Below, piece by piece: positions 18,233-26,942 of a stretch of DNA of 64,000 nucleotides. The translations under genes and the position numbers were made by a program. How positions within the stretch are numbered: position 1 is the first letter of the stretch; each line of letters starts with the position of its first letter. The DNA lies in assembly GCA_002411015.1 (NCBI GenBank), contig DHPY01000042.1, positions 14,566 through 78,565 of the forward strand. Reading direction: 5' to 3'. The notes below the pieces were generated by a model. It was not told the origin of the DNA and ran no database searches. It saw nothing but the letters and a program-made list of their open reading frames with translations. This stretch comes from Armatimonadetes bacterium UBA5352. Lineage in GTDB: Bacteria > Armatimonadota > Zipacnadia > Zipacnadales > UBA5352.

Positions 18233-19379
18233 TGCCGCCCTCCAGCAGCCACTGTTCGTCGAAGATGGCCATGTCGAGGTCCGACGTCATCGGGCGGACG
18301 GCGCGGTAGTGGCTGATGCCGAGCAGGATGCAGCCATCATCAAGCTGGATCAGCCCATGGTTGCTGAGCTGGTTCGTGCCGCTCTCCTCAGCGATCACGC
18401 GCGGCTCGCTCCAGCTTGCGCCACCGTCGGAGCAGATCGCCGCCACGAGCGGGTAGCGTGGCCGCTGCGTGATGGAGGAGACGTTATTCCACACGAGCAG
18501 CAGCCTGCCGCTGCGGAGGTGGATCATGCGCGCCATCGACTCCGGCGCGGTAAGCGCTGACGGCCCCGGCGCGCTCCAGCTCTCGCCGCCATCCACGGAG
18601 ACGGTCTGGTACAGGCAGCCGGCTTTCGTGCGCAGGAGGCAGAGGAGCCGGTCTGGCGCGACCTCGACGATCTGCGGCTCCATCGCCCCGCGAGGCGTGT
18701 CGGTGGTGAACTCGCTGCTGCGACGCCAGGTGAGGCCGCCATCATCTGAGAGCAGGCAGCCGGTAGTGAAGTGCTGCTGGCCTGTGGCAACGTCGGCGCG
18801 TATCGGGTCCATGAACATGAAGGCGATGAGCACACGCCCGCTCGCAAGGTGGATCGCGGCCTCCACTGAGCCGTAGCAGCCGCCGCCGGGCAGCTCTTTG
18901 CCGCCGGTGAGCAGGGCGCAGGGCAACTCCTCGCCGCGATCGAAGGTCCTCCCGCCGTCCACGGAGCGACGCACGGTCACACTGGTACGTACCGCGAAGT
19001 AGTTGCTGCCCGCGATGGCGACCCGGCGCTGCGGGTCTACCTCGATGTGATGCCGGGTCTGCGTGACGAACATCAGCGCGCTGTCGCCGCCCAGGCGAAG
19101 CAGCAGCGGCATCATCGGCCCTCCGGAGTAATCCGCCAGGAACACCTGTGGCTCTGACCAGCTCAGGCCGCGATCGCGCGAGACGCTGTAGAACGTGACG
19201 GAATCCTGCGAGCACTCATCGTAGTCGTAGGCCGACCAGTGCACCATGACGTCGCCATCGGGGAACTGGTGGAAGCCGGGGTTCTGATGGTAGTCGGCGA
19301 CCACGCTCCCGCGCAGGAAGCAGAAGTACTCGAGCTTCCCGGGCGTGTAGGTCAGCGGTGCGATCTGCGCGCTCTTCAT
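18228..19379 (-). CDS. Sialidase/neuraminidase-family BNR-repeat protein
   Basis: The 383-residue protein starts at an ATG with GGAGGTG upstream (spacing 8), well inside a longer open frame. It contains at least five Asp-box (BNR) motifs: SRDRGLSW, SVDGGRTF, SDDGGLTW, SVDGGESW and SDGGASW. This is the signature of six-bladed sialidase propellers (GH33 or related). Arg residues suitable for a sialidase triad are present (RDRGLSW, RRSVDGG, ESMARMIHLRSGRL) but cannot be assigned safely. There is no signal peptide, so the protein is predicted cytoplasmic, unlike most neighbours. It is divergent from the NamZ gene across 157 bases. Probable role: removal of sialic acid or a related acid from imported oligosaccharides; other BNR-repeat functions are possible. 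Confidence 0.75.
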   Translation of the reverse strand: MKSAQIAPLTYTPGKLEYFCFLRGSVVADYHQNPGFHQFPDGDVMVHWSAYDYDECSQDSVTFYSVSRDRGLSWSEPQVFLADYSGGPMMPLLLRLGGDSALMFVTQTRHHIEVDPQRRVAIAGSNYFAVRTSVTVRRSVDGGRTFDRGEELPCALLTGGKELPGGGCYGSVEAAIHLASGRVLIAFMFMDPIRADVATGQQHFTTGCLLSDDGGLTWRRSSEFTTDTPRGAMEPQIVEVAPDRLLCLLRTKAGCLYQTVSVDGGESWSAPGPSALTAPESMARMIHLRSGRLLLVWNNVSSITQRPRYPLVAAICSDGGASWSEPRVIAEESGTNQLSNHGLIQLDDGCILLGISHYRAVRPMTSDLDMAIFDEQWLLEGGK

Positions 19380-19536
19380 CTCCGCGGCACCTCCAGAGTG
19401 GCCATCAGCCGGCCCCGCCCCGCTTCGCCGCCTGCGGAGGCCGTTCCTCTGTGCGTGAGGCGCAGGTCGCGGCTTCTCCCCCGGCGAAGGCGAGACCCCG
19501 TGTCCGTAAGGCTTGAAGCATGAGGGAGCTCCGGCG

Positions 19537-20667
19537 ATGATCACGCGCACCGGACTGGACGTTCTGGCCGCAGAGGGCTGCAGCACGCTGATTGGTCCCG
19601 CTATCGGGCTCATCGCGAACCACACCGCAGTCACCGCCGACCGGCGGCATATCGTGGACGTGCTGCATGAGGCGGGCGCCAACCTGCGCGCGCTGTTCGG
19701 GCCCGAGCACGGCATTCGCGGCGAGCTTGACGAGGTGCTGAGGGTCACATCCAGCACGGACCCGGCCACCGGCCTGCCGGTGCACAGCCTCTACTCCTCA
19801 GTGCAGCGGCCGACGCTCGAGATGCTTGAGGGCATAGAGATGCTGGTCTTCGACATCGCGGACGTCGGCGTGCGCTTCTACACCTACACCACCACGATGG
19901 TCTACTGCATGGAAGAGGCCGCGCGCGCGGGAATCGGCTTCGTGGTGCTGGACCGGCCGAACCCGATCACCGGCTCCCGCGTGGAGGGCCCGGTGCTCGA
20001 TCCGGCCTTCCGGAAGCTCTCGGCATACCACCCCGTGCCCACGCGGCACGGCCTGACCGCCGGCGAGCTGGCGCTGCTCGCAAACAGCGAGTATGGCATC
20101 GGCTGCGAGCTTGAGGTGGTCCCCTGCGAGGGGTGGCGCCGCGAGATGTGGTTCGACGAGACCGGCCTCCCATGGGTGAACCCATCGCCGAACCTGCGCA
20201 ACCTCACCCAGGCGACGCTCTATCCGGCTATCGGGGGCTTCGAGGCCTCGGAGGTCTCGGTCGGTCGAGGCACAGACAGCCCGTTCGAGCTGTTCGGAGC
20301 GCCCTTCATGGACGGAGGGCAGGTTGCCGCGCGGCTCAATGCGCTCGAGGAGATGCACCTGCGCTTCGTGCCGATCGAGTTCACGCCGCGGTCTTCCCGC
20401 TTCGCCGAGCAGCGATGCTCGGGCTGCTTCGTCTTCACGACCGAGCGCGAGCGCCTCCGGCCAGTTGAGGCGAACGTACGCATCGCATGCGAGCTGGCGG
20501 CGCTCTACCCGGAGGAGTTCGACATGCGGCGCAGCGAGTGGCTCGTGGGCGGCCTCCCGGTGGCGGAAGCGATCCAGGCCGGCGCCCCGGCGGATGAAGT
20601 CATCGCAGGATGGCAGGCGGCGCTGGAGGAGTACATGCAACGCCGGGAGCGCTGCCTCCTCTACTGA
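19537..20667 (+). CDS. namZ: Exo-beta-N-acetylmuramidase NamZ family (DUF1343, GH171)
   Basis: The 376-residue protein matches the DUF1343 family, whose Bacillus member NamZ releases N-acetylmuramic acid from the non-reducing ends of peptidoglycan fragments. Family motifs are plain: GLIANHTAVT near the start, FGPEHGIRGE, FDIADVGVRFYTYTTTM, LDRPNPI, LPWVNPSPNLRNL and VGRGTDSPFELFGAPF. The ATG at 19537 follows GAGGGAGC at suitable spacing; a TTG further upstream would only add eight residues. No signal peptide is seen, so it probably acts in the cytoplasm on imported muropeptides, in contrast to exported family members. It is divergent from the sialidase gene, which suggests shared control and a role in amino-sugar salvage. 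Confidence 0.85.
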   Translation: MITRTGLDVLAAEGCSTLIGPAIGLIANHTAVTADRRHIVDVLHEAGANLRALFGPEHGIRGELDEVLRVTSSTDPATGLPVHSLYSSVQRPTLEMLEGIEMLVFDIADVGVRFYTYTTTMVYCMEEAARAGIGFVVLDRPNPITGSRVEGPVLDPAFRKLSAYHPVPTRHGLTAGELALLANSEYGIGCELEVVPCEGWRREMWFDETGLPWVNPSPNLRNLTQATLYPAIGGFEASEVSVGRGTDSPFELFGAPFMDGGQVAARLNALEEMHLRFVPIEFTPRSSRFAEQRCSGCFVFTTERERLRPVEANVRIACELAALYPEEFDMRRSEWLVGGLPVAEAIQAGAPADEVIAGWQAALEEYMQRRERCLLY

Positions 20668-21122
20668 CCTGATCGCAGCAGGAGGCGCGCGCCGCCGTTG
20701 AAGGCTATGAGCAGCGGTCCTTGGCCGCCCCGGTGGCGCTGGGCAGGCCATGCCCCGACTCGCAGGCAGCGATCCACCGCGGAGGGATTCTGATGCACGG
20801 ACTCGCCCGGATGGCGACGGGGCGTGGAGTTGTCCGCACGATGATCGGACCGCACAGGCGACCACGCCGGCCGCGGACACGCGTCAGACCACTCGCTGGA
20901 TGTGGCTCTTCATCGGATCCATCATGGCCTCGACGATCGTTCGCAATGCGGTGCTCGCGGCCAGGACGTCGGAGGGTCAGCGGTCCATCGGCGCCGCGAC
21001 GGGTGTAAGCGCGAACTGAGCCCGGCCGAGGCCCGGGCCCTCGTCTTGGCACTACGCACGGGCCGCGTCGAGCCGCCGCTGTTCGAGTGGCGGCTCTGAA
21101 CCCAGATCAGCCGCTGTGCATC
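20668..21122. other. 455-base gap between convergent genes with a doubtful 39-codon ORF
   Basis: No established gene fits here. A small plus-strand frame at 20900-21019 encodes 39 residues starting MWLFIGSIMASTIVRNAVLA, a single hydrophobic helix followed by a polar tail, and it has no recognisable ribosome-binding site. It could be a short membrane peptide or the tail of a lost gene. The rest shows GC-rich inverted segments (for example the GCCCGGCC / GGCCCGGGC area at 21021-21045), perhaps acting as a terminator for the muramidase gene. Confidence 0.35.
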
Positions 21123-23810
21123 TCACCTGGGCACGTGCGTAAGGTGTGCCACGGCCGGCGCGGTGATTGTGTGCTGGCCGGTGTAGGTCGCGTGGGGCAG
21201 GAAGGTGAAGCTGCTCGCCGAGGCGTCCGCATCCCACGTGAAGCCCGGATCGTCGGTCAGCGTCAGCAGCGTACTCTCAGCAGCTGCTGTCGCCGAGGTG
21301 ACGGTGAAGGCCGACGTGCGCTCGCCCGCATGGTCGAGCATGACCACGGTCCCCGGTGGCACGCTCAGCTCACCCGCAACGCGCATCGTGCGGGCGGCGC
21401 GGTCGACCTCCAGCAGCGCGTGCTCCGCCGAGACATCGGCCTGAGGCTGCAGCTCCCCGAAGGTCAGCTCACCCGCGACGACGGTCGCGGAGGGCGCGCC
21501 ACCATCGGACACGCGCAGGACCACCAGTTCGGCGTCGGCCGAGAGGTCGCGTCCCAGCCACGTCGCCTGCAGGCCACGCGCATCGAAGAGCACGAGGTCG
21601 CGGCGACCCTCCAGCGTGATCTCCAGCGCGGTGGCGACGCCCTCAAGCGGCAGCACGCGTACGCTCTCGATCCGCGGCGCGTCGCCGACCGGCTCGATAA
21701 TGCTGGAGAAACCCGACTGCCCTCCGGTGCGCCTGAGCAGCGCGAATGGCCGCGTGTGATCGGTGAGGCCGGTGTCGTTCTCGCCAGCACGGCGGATGGA
21801 GATGTTGCGCCCGGTGGACAACTCATCGCCGGGCTCGACGAGCATGTGCGCCCGCAGAGCTGGAGCGCCGTCCTCCATCCGGTACTCCGCGGTGATGAGC
21901 CGCCTGTCTCCGATCTGCGTGCCGGTGACGTCCTGCAGATAGCCGTAAGCCCAGCCGCGGACGGCCATCTTCCCCAGGTCGCCCTCGTTCTGCGAGGGAG
22001 TGAACTCCACGCCTTCGGGCAGAAGAGTCTCGCGGGGCTGCAGCGCCGGCACCGGCTCGTCGCCCGAAGGCAGCAGCGTCAGTGTCTGCGGCTCATCGGC
22101 ACAGCCGTGGAGGAAGTAGTCGTGGGTCTCGCCGCCTTCCACCTGGAAGCGGTCGACCAGGTAGCTCGTGGTTCCGTCGATGGCGACGGAGACGAGAGTG
22201 CGGCGGAACTGCGTCGCGCGGTCCGGGTAGACCGACGGATTGTCCACTGAGAGAAGCTGGCAGGCCGGATCGGAGGCATCGAAGTAGCGCAGCGAGCCGA
22301 AGGCGCCGCCATCCGCGACCTGGTTCTCCTGATCTATAAGGACGGTGCTATGCGCGGCCGAGACGAGGCTCCAGGCGCGGCCCTTGGTGTGCGTGTAGCC
22401 GATATCCGAGAGCAACTCGCGCCCGTTGGCGAAGAGAATCAGGCTGAGGCCGTCGTAGTGCTGATGGCCGAGGCCCGGCGACCATGTCAGGTGCGCCTGG
22501 AACTGGTTGTCGCCCTCGCCTCGCGCAAGGCAGCCGTGGCCGAGAGCCGGCAGCAGGAATGCGTCGGAGGCCTCGCGCGCGCTACGCCGGTTCGTTGACC
22601 AGGTGTCATGCACGGGGACGAGGCGGCCGTTGGGCAGGCGCATGGTGTCGAGCCATGTGCGAGCACTGGCCACGATCGGGAAGCTGTCTGGGATGTCGAG
22701 GTTGTCGAAGCGCCGACCGGTCTCGGGGTGGAGGTAGCCGGGCGGATCGGAGTAGCCCGCCGCAGCCGAGAAGACCTGGGCGAGGCCGCCGACCACCTGC
22801 GAGTGATATGACGGCGCGCCCTCCTGCCAGGAGCCGTCGGCGAAGAAGCGGACCGTCATCAGCCGCTCCAGGCGGTCGATGGCAACGTGGACGTACTCGG
22901 GGGTCTCCAGCGTCCGGCCGGCGTGAATGAAGTCGCGCCACATCCCGGGGCTCATGTTGTGCAGGTCGTCCCGGTTTGCGATCACCTGCGCGACCGCACC
23001 GTGGAAGAACCCCTCGATCTCGGCGGTCAGCGCTCCCTCTGCCTCAGCCTCCATCGCGGCGACGACATCGCTGGAGGCGATCTGGTCCCAGGCCTCGATC
23101 AGCAGCGATGGGATGTCGCCGTAGGCCCACCACGTCCAGCGGGCCGTGCGGTAGCCTCCGCGGAAGTCCTCAGGCGCCACATCGCCCTCGTAGATCTCCT
23201 TCTGGCGGAACGGGTAGTCGAAGTGATAGCAGTAGCCGGGCCAGACCTGCGCGAAGCGGTGGATGATCATTGCGCAGCGGCGCGCATAGTCGTCCTCACC
23301 GGTGATGAGGTAGAGCCGGGCGAGCGTGTTCGCGGCCGACTCCATGTACCTGATGCGGTGGTAGTCGATGCGCGCGGCGAAGTAGTGGCGATAGCCGTCA
23401 GCATCCTCCCAGTAGGGGTAGCGGTCCACGTTGCCCGCAGGATCAGTGACCTCCAGCACCCCGTCCATCGGGTACTGCTCGCTCGGGTAGGCGTGCCCGC
23501 AGTAGGAGCAGCGCATCTCGAGCGGGCTCAGCGGGCTCCATGCCTGATGCGGGCCGCCGCCGCCAAACTGCCCCTCCTGCCGCCCCTCGTCGCAATTCGG
23601 GCAGCCGACGAAGAAGAGGCCGGACTGTTCCGGGATCATCTCCAGCATCTGCTCGGGTGATACGTCAAGCAGCGGCTGCACCCGCGCGCGGAGGCTCTGA
23701 AGCTGGTCGGCGCTGACGGATACGGGAACGATCGGATGCTCGGCGCCCCACGTCGCGCCGGCTGCAATGAGGGCGAAGGTCAGGCACAGGACCGGCATGT
23801 GCGAGTGCAT
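21123..23810 (-). CDS. Secreted heparinase II/III-family polysaccharide lyase
   Basis: The 895-residue exported protein starts at ATG 23810 with GGGGAGG upstream and has a signal peptide (MHSHMPVLCLTFALIAAGAT). Two Cys pairs near residues 60-110 (CPNCDEG and CSYCGHAYP) look like a zinc-ribbon, as in the partial gene at the window start. The alpha-toroid has NMSPGMWRDFIHAGR and FFADGSWQEGAPSYH. The C-terminal beta-sandwich carries the typical GLGHQHYDGLSLILFANGRE and TKGRAWSLVSAAHSTVLID. These are hallmarks of heparinase II/III lyases, which eliminate uronic-acid linkages. The gene is convergent with the muramidase and is followed upstream by the prepilin-like gene at 23942. Confidence 0.85.
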   Translation of the reverse strand: MHSHMPVLCLTFALIAAGATWGAEHPIVPVSVSADQLQSLRARVQPLLDVSPEQMLEMIPEQSGLFFVGCPNCDEGRQEGQFGGGGPHQAWSPLSPLEMRCSYCGHAYPSEQYPMDGVLEVTDPAGNVDRYPYWEDADGYRHYFAARIDYHRIRYMESAANTLARLYLITGEDDYARRCAMIIHRFAQVWPGYCYHFDYPFRQKEIYEGDVAPEDFRGGYRTARWTWWAYGDIPSLLIEAWDQIASSDVVAAMEAEAEGALTAEIEGFFHGAVAQVIANRDDLHNMSPGMWRDFIHAGRTLETPEYVHVAIDRLERLMTVRFFADGSWQEGAPSYHSQVVGGLAQVFSAAAGYSDPPGYLHPETGRRFDNLDIPDSFPIVASARTWLDTMRLPNGRLVPVHDTWSTNRRSAREASDAFLLPALGHGCLARGEGDNQFQAHLTWSPGLGHQHYDGLSLILFANGRELLSDIGYTHTKGRAWSLVSAAHSTVLIDQENQVADGGAFGSLRYFDASDPACQLLSVDNPSVYPDRATQFRRTLVSVAIDGTTSYLVDRFQVEGGETHDYFLHGCADEPQTLTLLPSGDEPVPALQPRETLLPEGVEFTPSQNEGDLGKMAVRGWAYGYLQDVTGTQIGDRRLITAEYRMEDGAPALRAHMLVEPGDELSTGRNISIRRAGENDTGLTDHTRPFALLRRTGGQSGFSSIIEPVGDAPRIESVRVLPLEGVATALEITLEGRRDLVLFDARGLQATWLGRDLSADAELVVLRVSDGGAPSATVVAGELTFGELQPQADVSAEHALLEVDRAARTMRVAGELSVPPGTVVMLDHAGERTSAFTVTSATAAAESTLLTLTDDPGFTWDADASASSFTFLPHATYTGQHTITAPAVAHLTHVPR

Positions 23811-23887
23811 GGTATGGCCTCCCCGGAAGCCCTGATCATGGTGCTTCGGCGACCTGCGGCGCCGGCTCATGTCGCGGCAGGTGAGAG

Positions 23888-23922
23888 GCGGTTGGCCCCA
23901 CCACCCCGGCGGGGCCAACCGC
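23888..23922 (-). terminator. Strong hairpin downstream of the prepilin-like gene
   Basis: A perfect 12-bp stem (GCGGTTGGCCCC paired with GGGGCCAACCGC) encloses an 11-base loop, 20 bases past the stop codon of the gene at 23942. It has the position of an intrinsic terminator for that minus-strand gene, but no U-tract follows, so it may instead be an RNA-stabilising 3' hairpin. Similar hairpins follow the other DUF1559 genes in the window. Confidence 0.6.
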
Positions 23923-23941
23923 ACCGCCGCTGCTACATGCT

Positions 23942-24598
23942 TCAGTTGCTCGGGTCGTTGTCGAGGTTGATCTGGTAGTTGCTCATGGCCTCCGACTTCG
24001 CGTGTCCGTCGAAGTAGGCCACGTTGAACTGGTCGTTGTGCCTTGCGGCGTTGCGGATGACGCCCCGCAACTCCCCGCCGCTGCTGGACCTCTCGTAGAC
24101 GAGCAACTGCGTGCACTCGACGACCATGCCGGTCTCAGCGGGGTACTGCACCTGCGCCATGGCGGCGCCACCCATGTTATGATTACTGCCGTAGCTGAGG
24201 GCGAAGGATCGACCGATGGACGACGGGTAGACACCGGTGGTGCTACCTGGGCGTTCGTCCCAGGTGGTTGAGTAGTAGGCGGACTGACCCCTGTCACTCG
24301 GGCACTTGAAGACCTGGGCGTTCTTCACGTAGGGCGACAGTGCCTGGTACCAGACCCCGTCGGGGTTGCCGGCATTCATGCAGGCAGTCAGGTGGGCCGC
24401 GCTGGTCTGCCAGTGCGTCTCGTCGTAGTCCTGCATGTACATCATTCCGGCGGTGCCGAGCTGCTTGAGATTGCTCAGGCAGCTTGACTGCCGCGCCTTC
24501 TCACGGGCCCGTGCGAACACGGGGAACAGGATGGCGGCCAGGATCGCGATGATCGCGATGACCACCAGCAACTCGATGAGCGTGAATCCGCGTCTCAT
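23942..24598 (-). CDS. DUF1559-family secreted protein with prepilin-like N-terminus
   Basis: The 218-residue protein starts MRRGFTLIELLVVIAIIAIL, a type IV prepilin signal with the G-F-T cleavage site and Glu+5. FPVFARAREKARQ and SSCLSNLKQLG follow, the hallmark of the DUF1559/H-X9-DG families. The globular part ends with NAARHNDQFNVAYFDGHAKS, a variant of the H-X9-DG motif that gives the family one of its names. After cleavage by a prepilin peptidase the helix could anchor the protein or form a pseudopilus-like fibre. The exact function of the family is unknown. RBS GAGGAG precedes the start. One of four such genes here, each apparently monocistronic with its own hairpin. Confidence 0.85.
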   Translation of the reverse strand: MRRGFTLIELLVVIAIIAILAAILFPVFARAREKARQSSCLSNLKQLGTAGMMYMQDYDETHWQTSAAHLTACMNAGNPDGVWYQALSPYVKNAQVFKCPSDRGQSAYYSTTWDERPGSTTGVYPSSIGRSFALSYGSNHNMGGAAMAQVQYPAETGMVVECTQLLVYERSSSGGELRGVIRNAARHNDQFNVAYFDGHAKSEAMSNYQINLDNDPSN

Positions 24599-24746
24599 AG
24601 TGGTATTCTCCTCTCGACAGTCGGGCTGCGCGTGCGCGCTCGCCGTCTTCGCACCGTCTACACAGAGGAGCTCGCGTAGGCCGGTTCGCGTGATACTTCG
24701 CCACTCATCCGTACACACCTCCGCCATGACCCATTCCGGACACCGA

Positions 24747-24774
24747 TGGGGCCCGATCTGTCAACCGGGCCCCA
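24747..24774 (-). terminator. Hairpin downstream of the second prepilin-like gene
   Basis: A 9-bp perfect stem (TGGGGCCCG with CGGGCCCCA) and 10-base loop lie 27 bases beyond the stop of the minus-strand gene at 24802. The stem sequence closely resembles that of the hairpin at 26899-26925 (shared GGGGCCCG), suggesting a common 3' element for these paralogues. Confidence 0.6.
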
Positions 24775-24801
24775 CGCTCTTGATCCCGACTGAGTACCGA
24801 C

Positions 24802-25494
24802 TCAGTACTTGGGATCGCCGGCTGCGTACCAGCAGAGGTCCTGGGGCGTGAAGGTGTACTTGACCGGGCCGACGTACGGGCTGTTGGGGTCGAGCTTGAT
24901 CGTGTGCCACTTCGCGTGCCCATCGACGAAGGCTATGTTCGCACCCTCGTTGTGGCGAGCCGGGATGAAGTAGCTGGGATGTCTCGAGTCGTTGATGCGC
25001 CAGCAGTTCGAGGTCTTGTAGTCGGTGAGACTGCGGGTCCAATCGGAGTCGGCGATCAGAACGGTCTCAGCCGGGTACTTGACCTCGGACATGTTGTAGC
25101 TGCTACCTGAGCTGACGGTGATGTTCCGCGCAATGCGCATGTTGATCCCGTAGTCGGTGCCCCCGCCGGAGGCATAGGCCTGGCCGCCTGAGTTCGGGCA
25201 ATGGAAGATCTGGCGGCTGCCCGTGTACGGAGCGAGGGCGCCGGTGGTGCCGTACCAGATCGTGTAGTTCTTCCCGTTCGACCACTGGATGTAGCTGGGG
25301 ACAATCATGTCATCGTAGTCCTGGGAGTACATAACCGACGCGAGCCCCATCTGTTTGACGTTACTAAGACAACTCGTCTGCCGCGCCTTCTCCCGCGCGC
25401 GAGCGAACACCGGGAAGAGGATTGCGGCCAGGATCGCGATAATCGCGATCACAACCAGCAGTTCGATCAGCGTGAAACCTCTACGCATGCGCAT
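24802..25494 (-). CDS. DUF1559-family secreted protein with prepilin-like N-terminus
   Basis: The 230-residue protein begins MRMRRGFTLIELLVVIAIIA, then ARAREKARQTSCLSNVKQMG, giving a classic prepilin-like segment. The domain ends HNEGANIAFVDGHAKWHTIK followed by LDPNSPYVGP and a C-terminal tail DLCWYAAGDPKY. It is strikingly similar to the protein at 26943-27638 over the whole length, including the LDPNS-YVGP-KYT tail, so the two are recent paralogues that flank the LacI regulator gene. A GAAGG-type RBS precedes the ATG at 25494; the ATG at 25488 is an alternative that loses two residues. The likely location is the cell surface after prepilin-peptidase processing. Confidence 0.85.
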   Translation of the reverse strand: MRMRRGFTLIELLVVIAIIAILAAILFPVFARAREKARQTSCLSNVKQMGLASVMYSQDYDDMIVPSYIQWSNGKNYTIWYGTTGALAPYTGSRQIFHCPNSGGQAYASGGGTDYGINMRIARNITVSSGSSYNMSEVKYPAETVLIADSDWTRSLTDYKTSNCWRINDSRHPSYFIPARHNEGANIAFVDGHAKWHTIKLDPNSPYVGPVKYTFTPQDLCWYAAGDPKY

Positions 25495-25610
25495 CTGCTG
25501 ACCTTCTTTGCATGACGGTGTACGAGCATTGAGGTACGGCAGGGTCGTACTCAGCGACGCACGTCGAACCGCAGGCATCTCCTCCTGTCATCCACGGCTA
25601 TCCTGTGGCG

Positions 25611-26708
25611 CTATCCGTCATGCGGCTTTGGATCGACCGGGCCGTCGCCATCCTGTGGGAACCGAGGGAGCGTGCCAGTTGACTCTCGGGCGATAAGCCG
25701 TCCGGGCAACAGGCGGTACTCTTCAGAGGCCGTGTCCGGGACATTGATCAGGGAGAGGAGGCTGCCGACGGCTGCTGCACCGACAGCGTCAACCGGCTGC
25801 TCAATGGTCGTAAGGGGCGGGTAGCTGCAACTACTCTCGGGAAGCCCGTCGAAGCCGAACACGGCCACGTCTTCGGGCACCTTCACGCCCGCGGACTGCA
25901 CGGTGTGCATGAAGGAGATGGCGACGTCATCGCTGTAGCAGATGATTGCGGACGGGGGATGGTCGTCCTCAAGGTACCTGTGCGCGCCGAGGCGGCCGGT
26001 CTCGAAGCCGAGATCTCGCGAGTGCTCGCGCGCCGGCGGAGCATCGGCCGGAAAGGGATGGAATGTGACGAGTGTGACGTGGGGGCACTCCGAGACGGCG
26101 GCTTCGATGCCGGCCATGCGCAGCACATCGGGCTGAGTGACCTGGCCGGGCTGCAGGTAGCCGATCTTCGTGTGCCCCGCGCCGATGGCGGCCCGGGTAA
26201 GCTCGTAGAACGCGCCGAGGCGGTCAACGCCGGCACCGGGAAGGCCGTCACCGGCGTCGAAGCTGACGGTGGGGATGCCGGCGCCGGTAAGTCCCCGCGC
26301 GATCTCGGTGGTTGGCACGGGGTATGTCGGGCCGAGGAGCACGGCTCCGGCCGCGCTGTTGCTGGCGAGGATGCTGTGGGCCTGTGTCCAGCCATCGGGC
26401 GACCAGTCCGCCGCCCACACGAGTGGCTGATAGCCTCCCTTGAGGAGAGCCCTCGTGGTGGCCTCGAGGCGCCGCAGGGAGATGCTGTAGAAGAAGGTAT
26501 CGGCGAGGACACCGACGAGGTCCGTCCTGCTACTCGCGAGGCGGCGCGCCGCCACGTTTGGGTAGTAGCCGAGTCTCTCCGCGGTTTCGCGGATGCGCTG
26601 CGCGGTGGCCTCACTGATGCGGCTCGCACCAGGCGAGTCGCTCAGCACGAGGGAAGCTGCGGTGATCGACACGCCGACCGATTGGGCTACATCGCTGAGC
26701 GTTGCCAC
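25611..26708 (-). CDS. LacI-family transcriptional regulator
   Basis: The 365-residue protein starts with the helix-turn-helix VATLSDVAQSVGVSITAASL and a hinge-like SEATAQRIRETAERLGYYPN, exactly the LacI/GalR head. The C-terminal half is a periplasmic-binding-protein-like effector domain (TDLVGVLADTFFYSISLRRL, IPTVSFDAGDGLPGAG, VAVFGFDGLPESSCSYPPLT), which should bind a sugar or related ligand. The GTG start at 26708 removes 14 residues of doubtful upstream frame and places the HTH at the N-terminus. Two palindromic operator-like sites lie 60-95 bases upstream, so autoregulation is likely. The ligand is unknown; flanking genes suggest control of the paralogous prepilin-like genes or of glycan use. 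Confidence 0.85.
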   Translation of the reverse strand: MATLSDVAQSVGVSITAASLVLSDSPGASRISEATAQRIRETAERLGYYPNVAARRLASSRTDLVGVLADTFFYSISLRRLEATTRALLKGGYQPLVWAADWSPDGWTQAHSILASNSAAGAVLLGPTYPVPTTEIARGLTGAGIPTVSFDAGDGLPGAGVDRLGAFYELTRAAIGAGHTKIGYLQPGQVTQPDVLRMAGIEAAVSECPHVTLVTFHPFPADAPPAREHSRDLGFETGRLGAHRYLEDDHPPSAIICYSDDVAISFMHTVQSAGVKVPEDVAVFGFDGLPESSCSYPPLTTIEQPVDAVGAAAVGSLLSLINVPDTASEEYRLLPGRLIARESTGTLPRFPQDGDGPVDPKPHDG

Positions 26709-26768
26709 CGGCTCACCCCGACTGCAGTCGCACCGCCACGCGGGACGCAACTCTCGCTGTTACCGCAG

Positions 26769-26780
26769 TTTAGCGCTTAA
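26769..26780. promoter_or_regulatory. Operator-like palindrome 1 upstream of the LacI gene
   Basis: TTTAGCGCTTAA is a near-perfect 12-bp palindrome centred on GC, with the central CG step and A/T arms typical of LacI/GalR operators. It lies 60 bases upstream of the regulator's start codon and is a candidate autoregulatory site. Confidence 0.5.
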
Positions 26781-26791
26781 CGTGGCCTAAG

Positions 26792-26803
26792 TCAAGCGTT
26801 TAA
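26792..26803. promoter_or_regulatory. Operator-like palindrome 2 upstream of the LacI gene
   Basis: TCAAGCGTTTAA is an imperfect copy of the neighbouring site. The two centres are 23 bases apart, about two helical turns, so two regulator dimers could sit on the same DNA face. Confidence 0.5.
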
Positions 26804-26898
26804 CCTATAGACTTCGAAGGACACGAGACAATCTGAGGTCTACTTTGACGGCTGTGAACGAGGTAAGAGCAGGGGGCGCCTGAGGGCGAGGCACGGAA

Positions 26899-26925
26899 GG
26901 GGCCCGATCTGATCGATCGGGCCCC
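26899..26925 (-). terminator. Hairpin downstream of the third prepilin-like gene
   Basis: A perfect 10-bp stem, GGGGCCCGAT with ATCGGGCCCC, and a 7-base loop lie 17 bases past the stop codon of the minus-strand gene at 26943. The stem is very similar to that at 24747-24774. No U-tract follows. Confidence 0.65.
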
Positions 26926-26942
26926 GCAGTGCGGCAGTCCGC

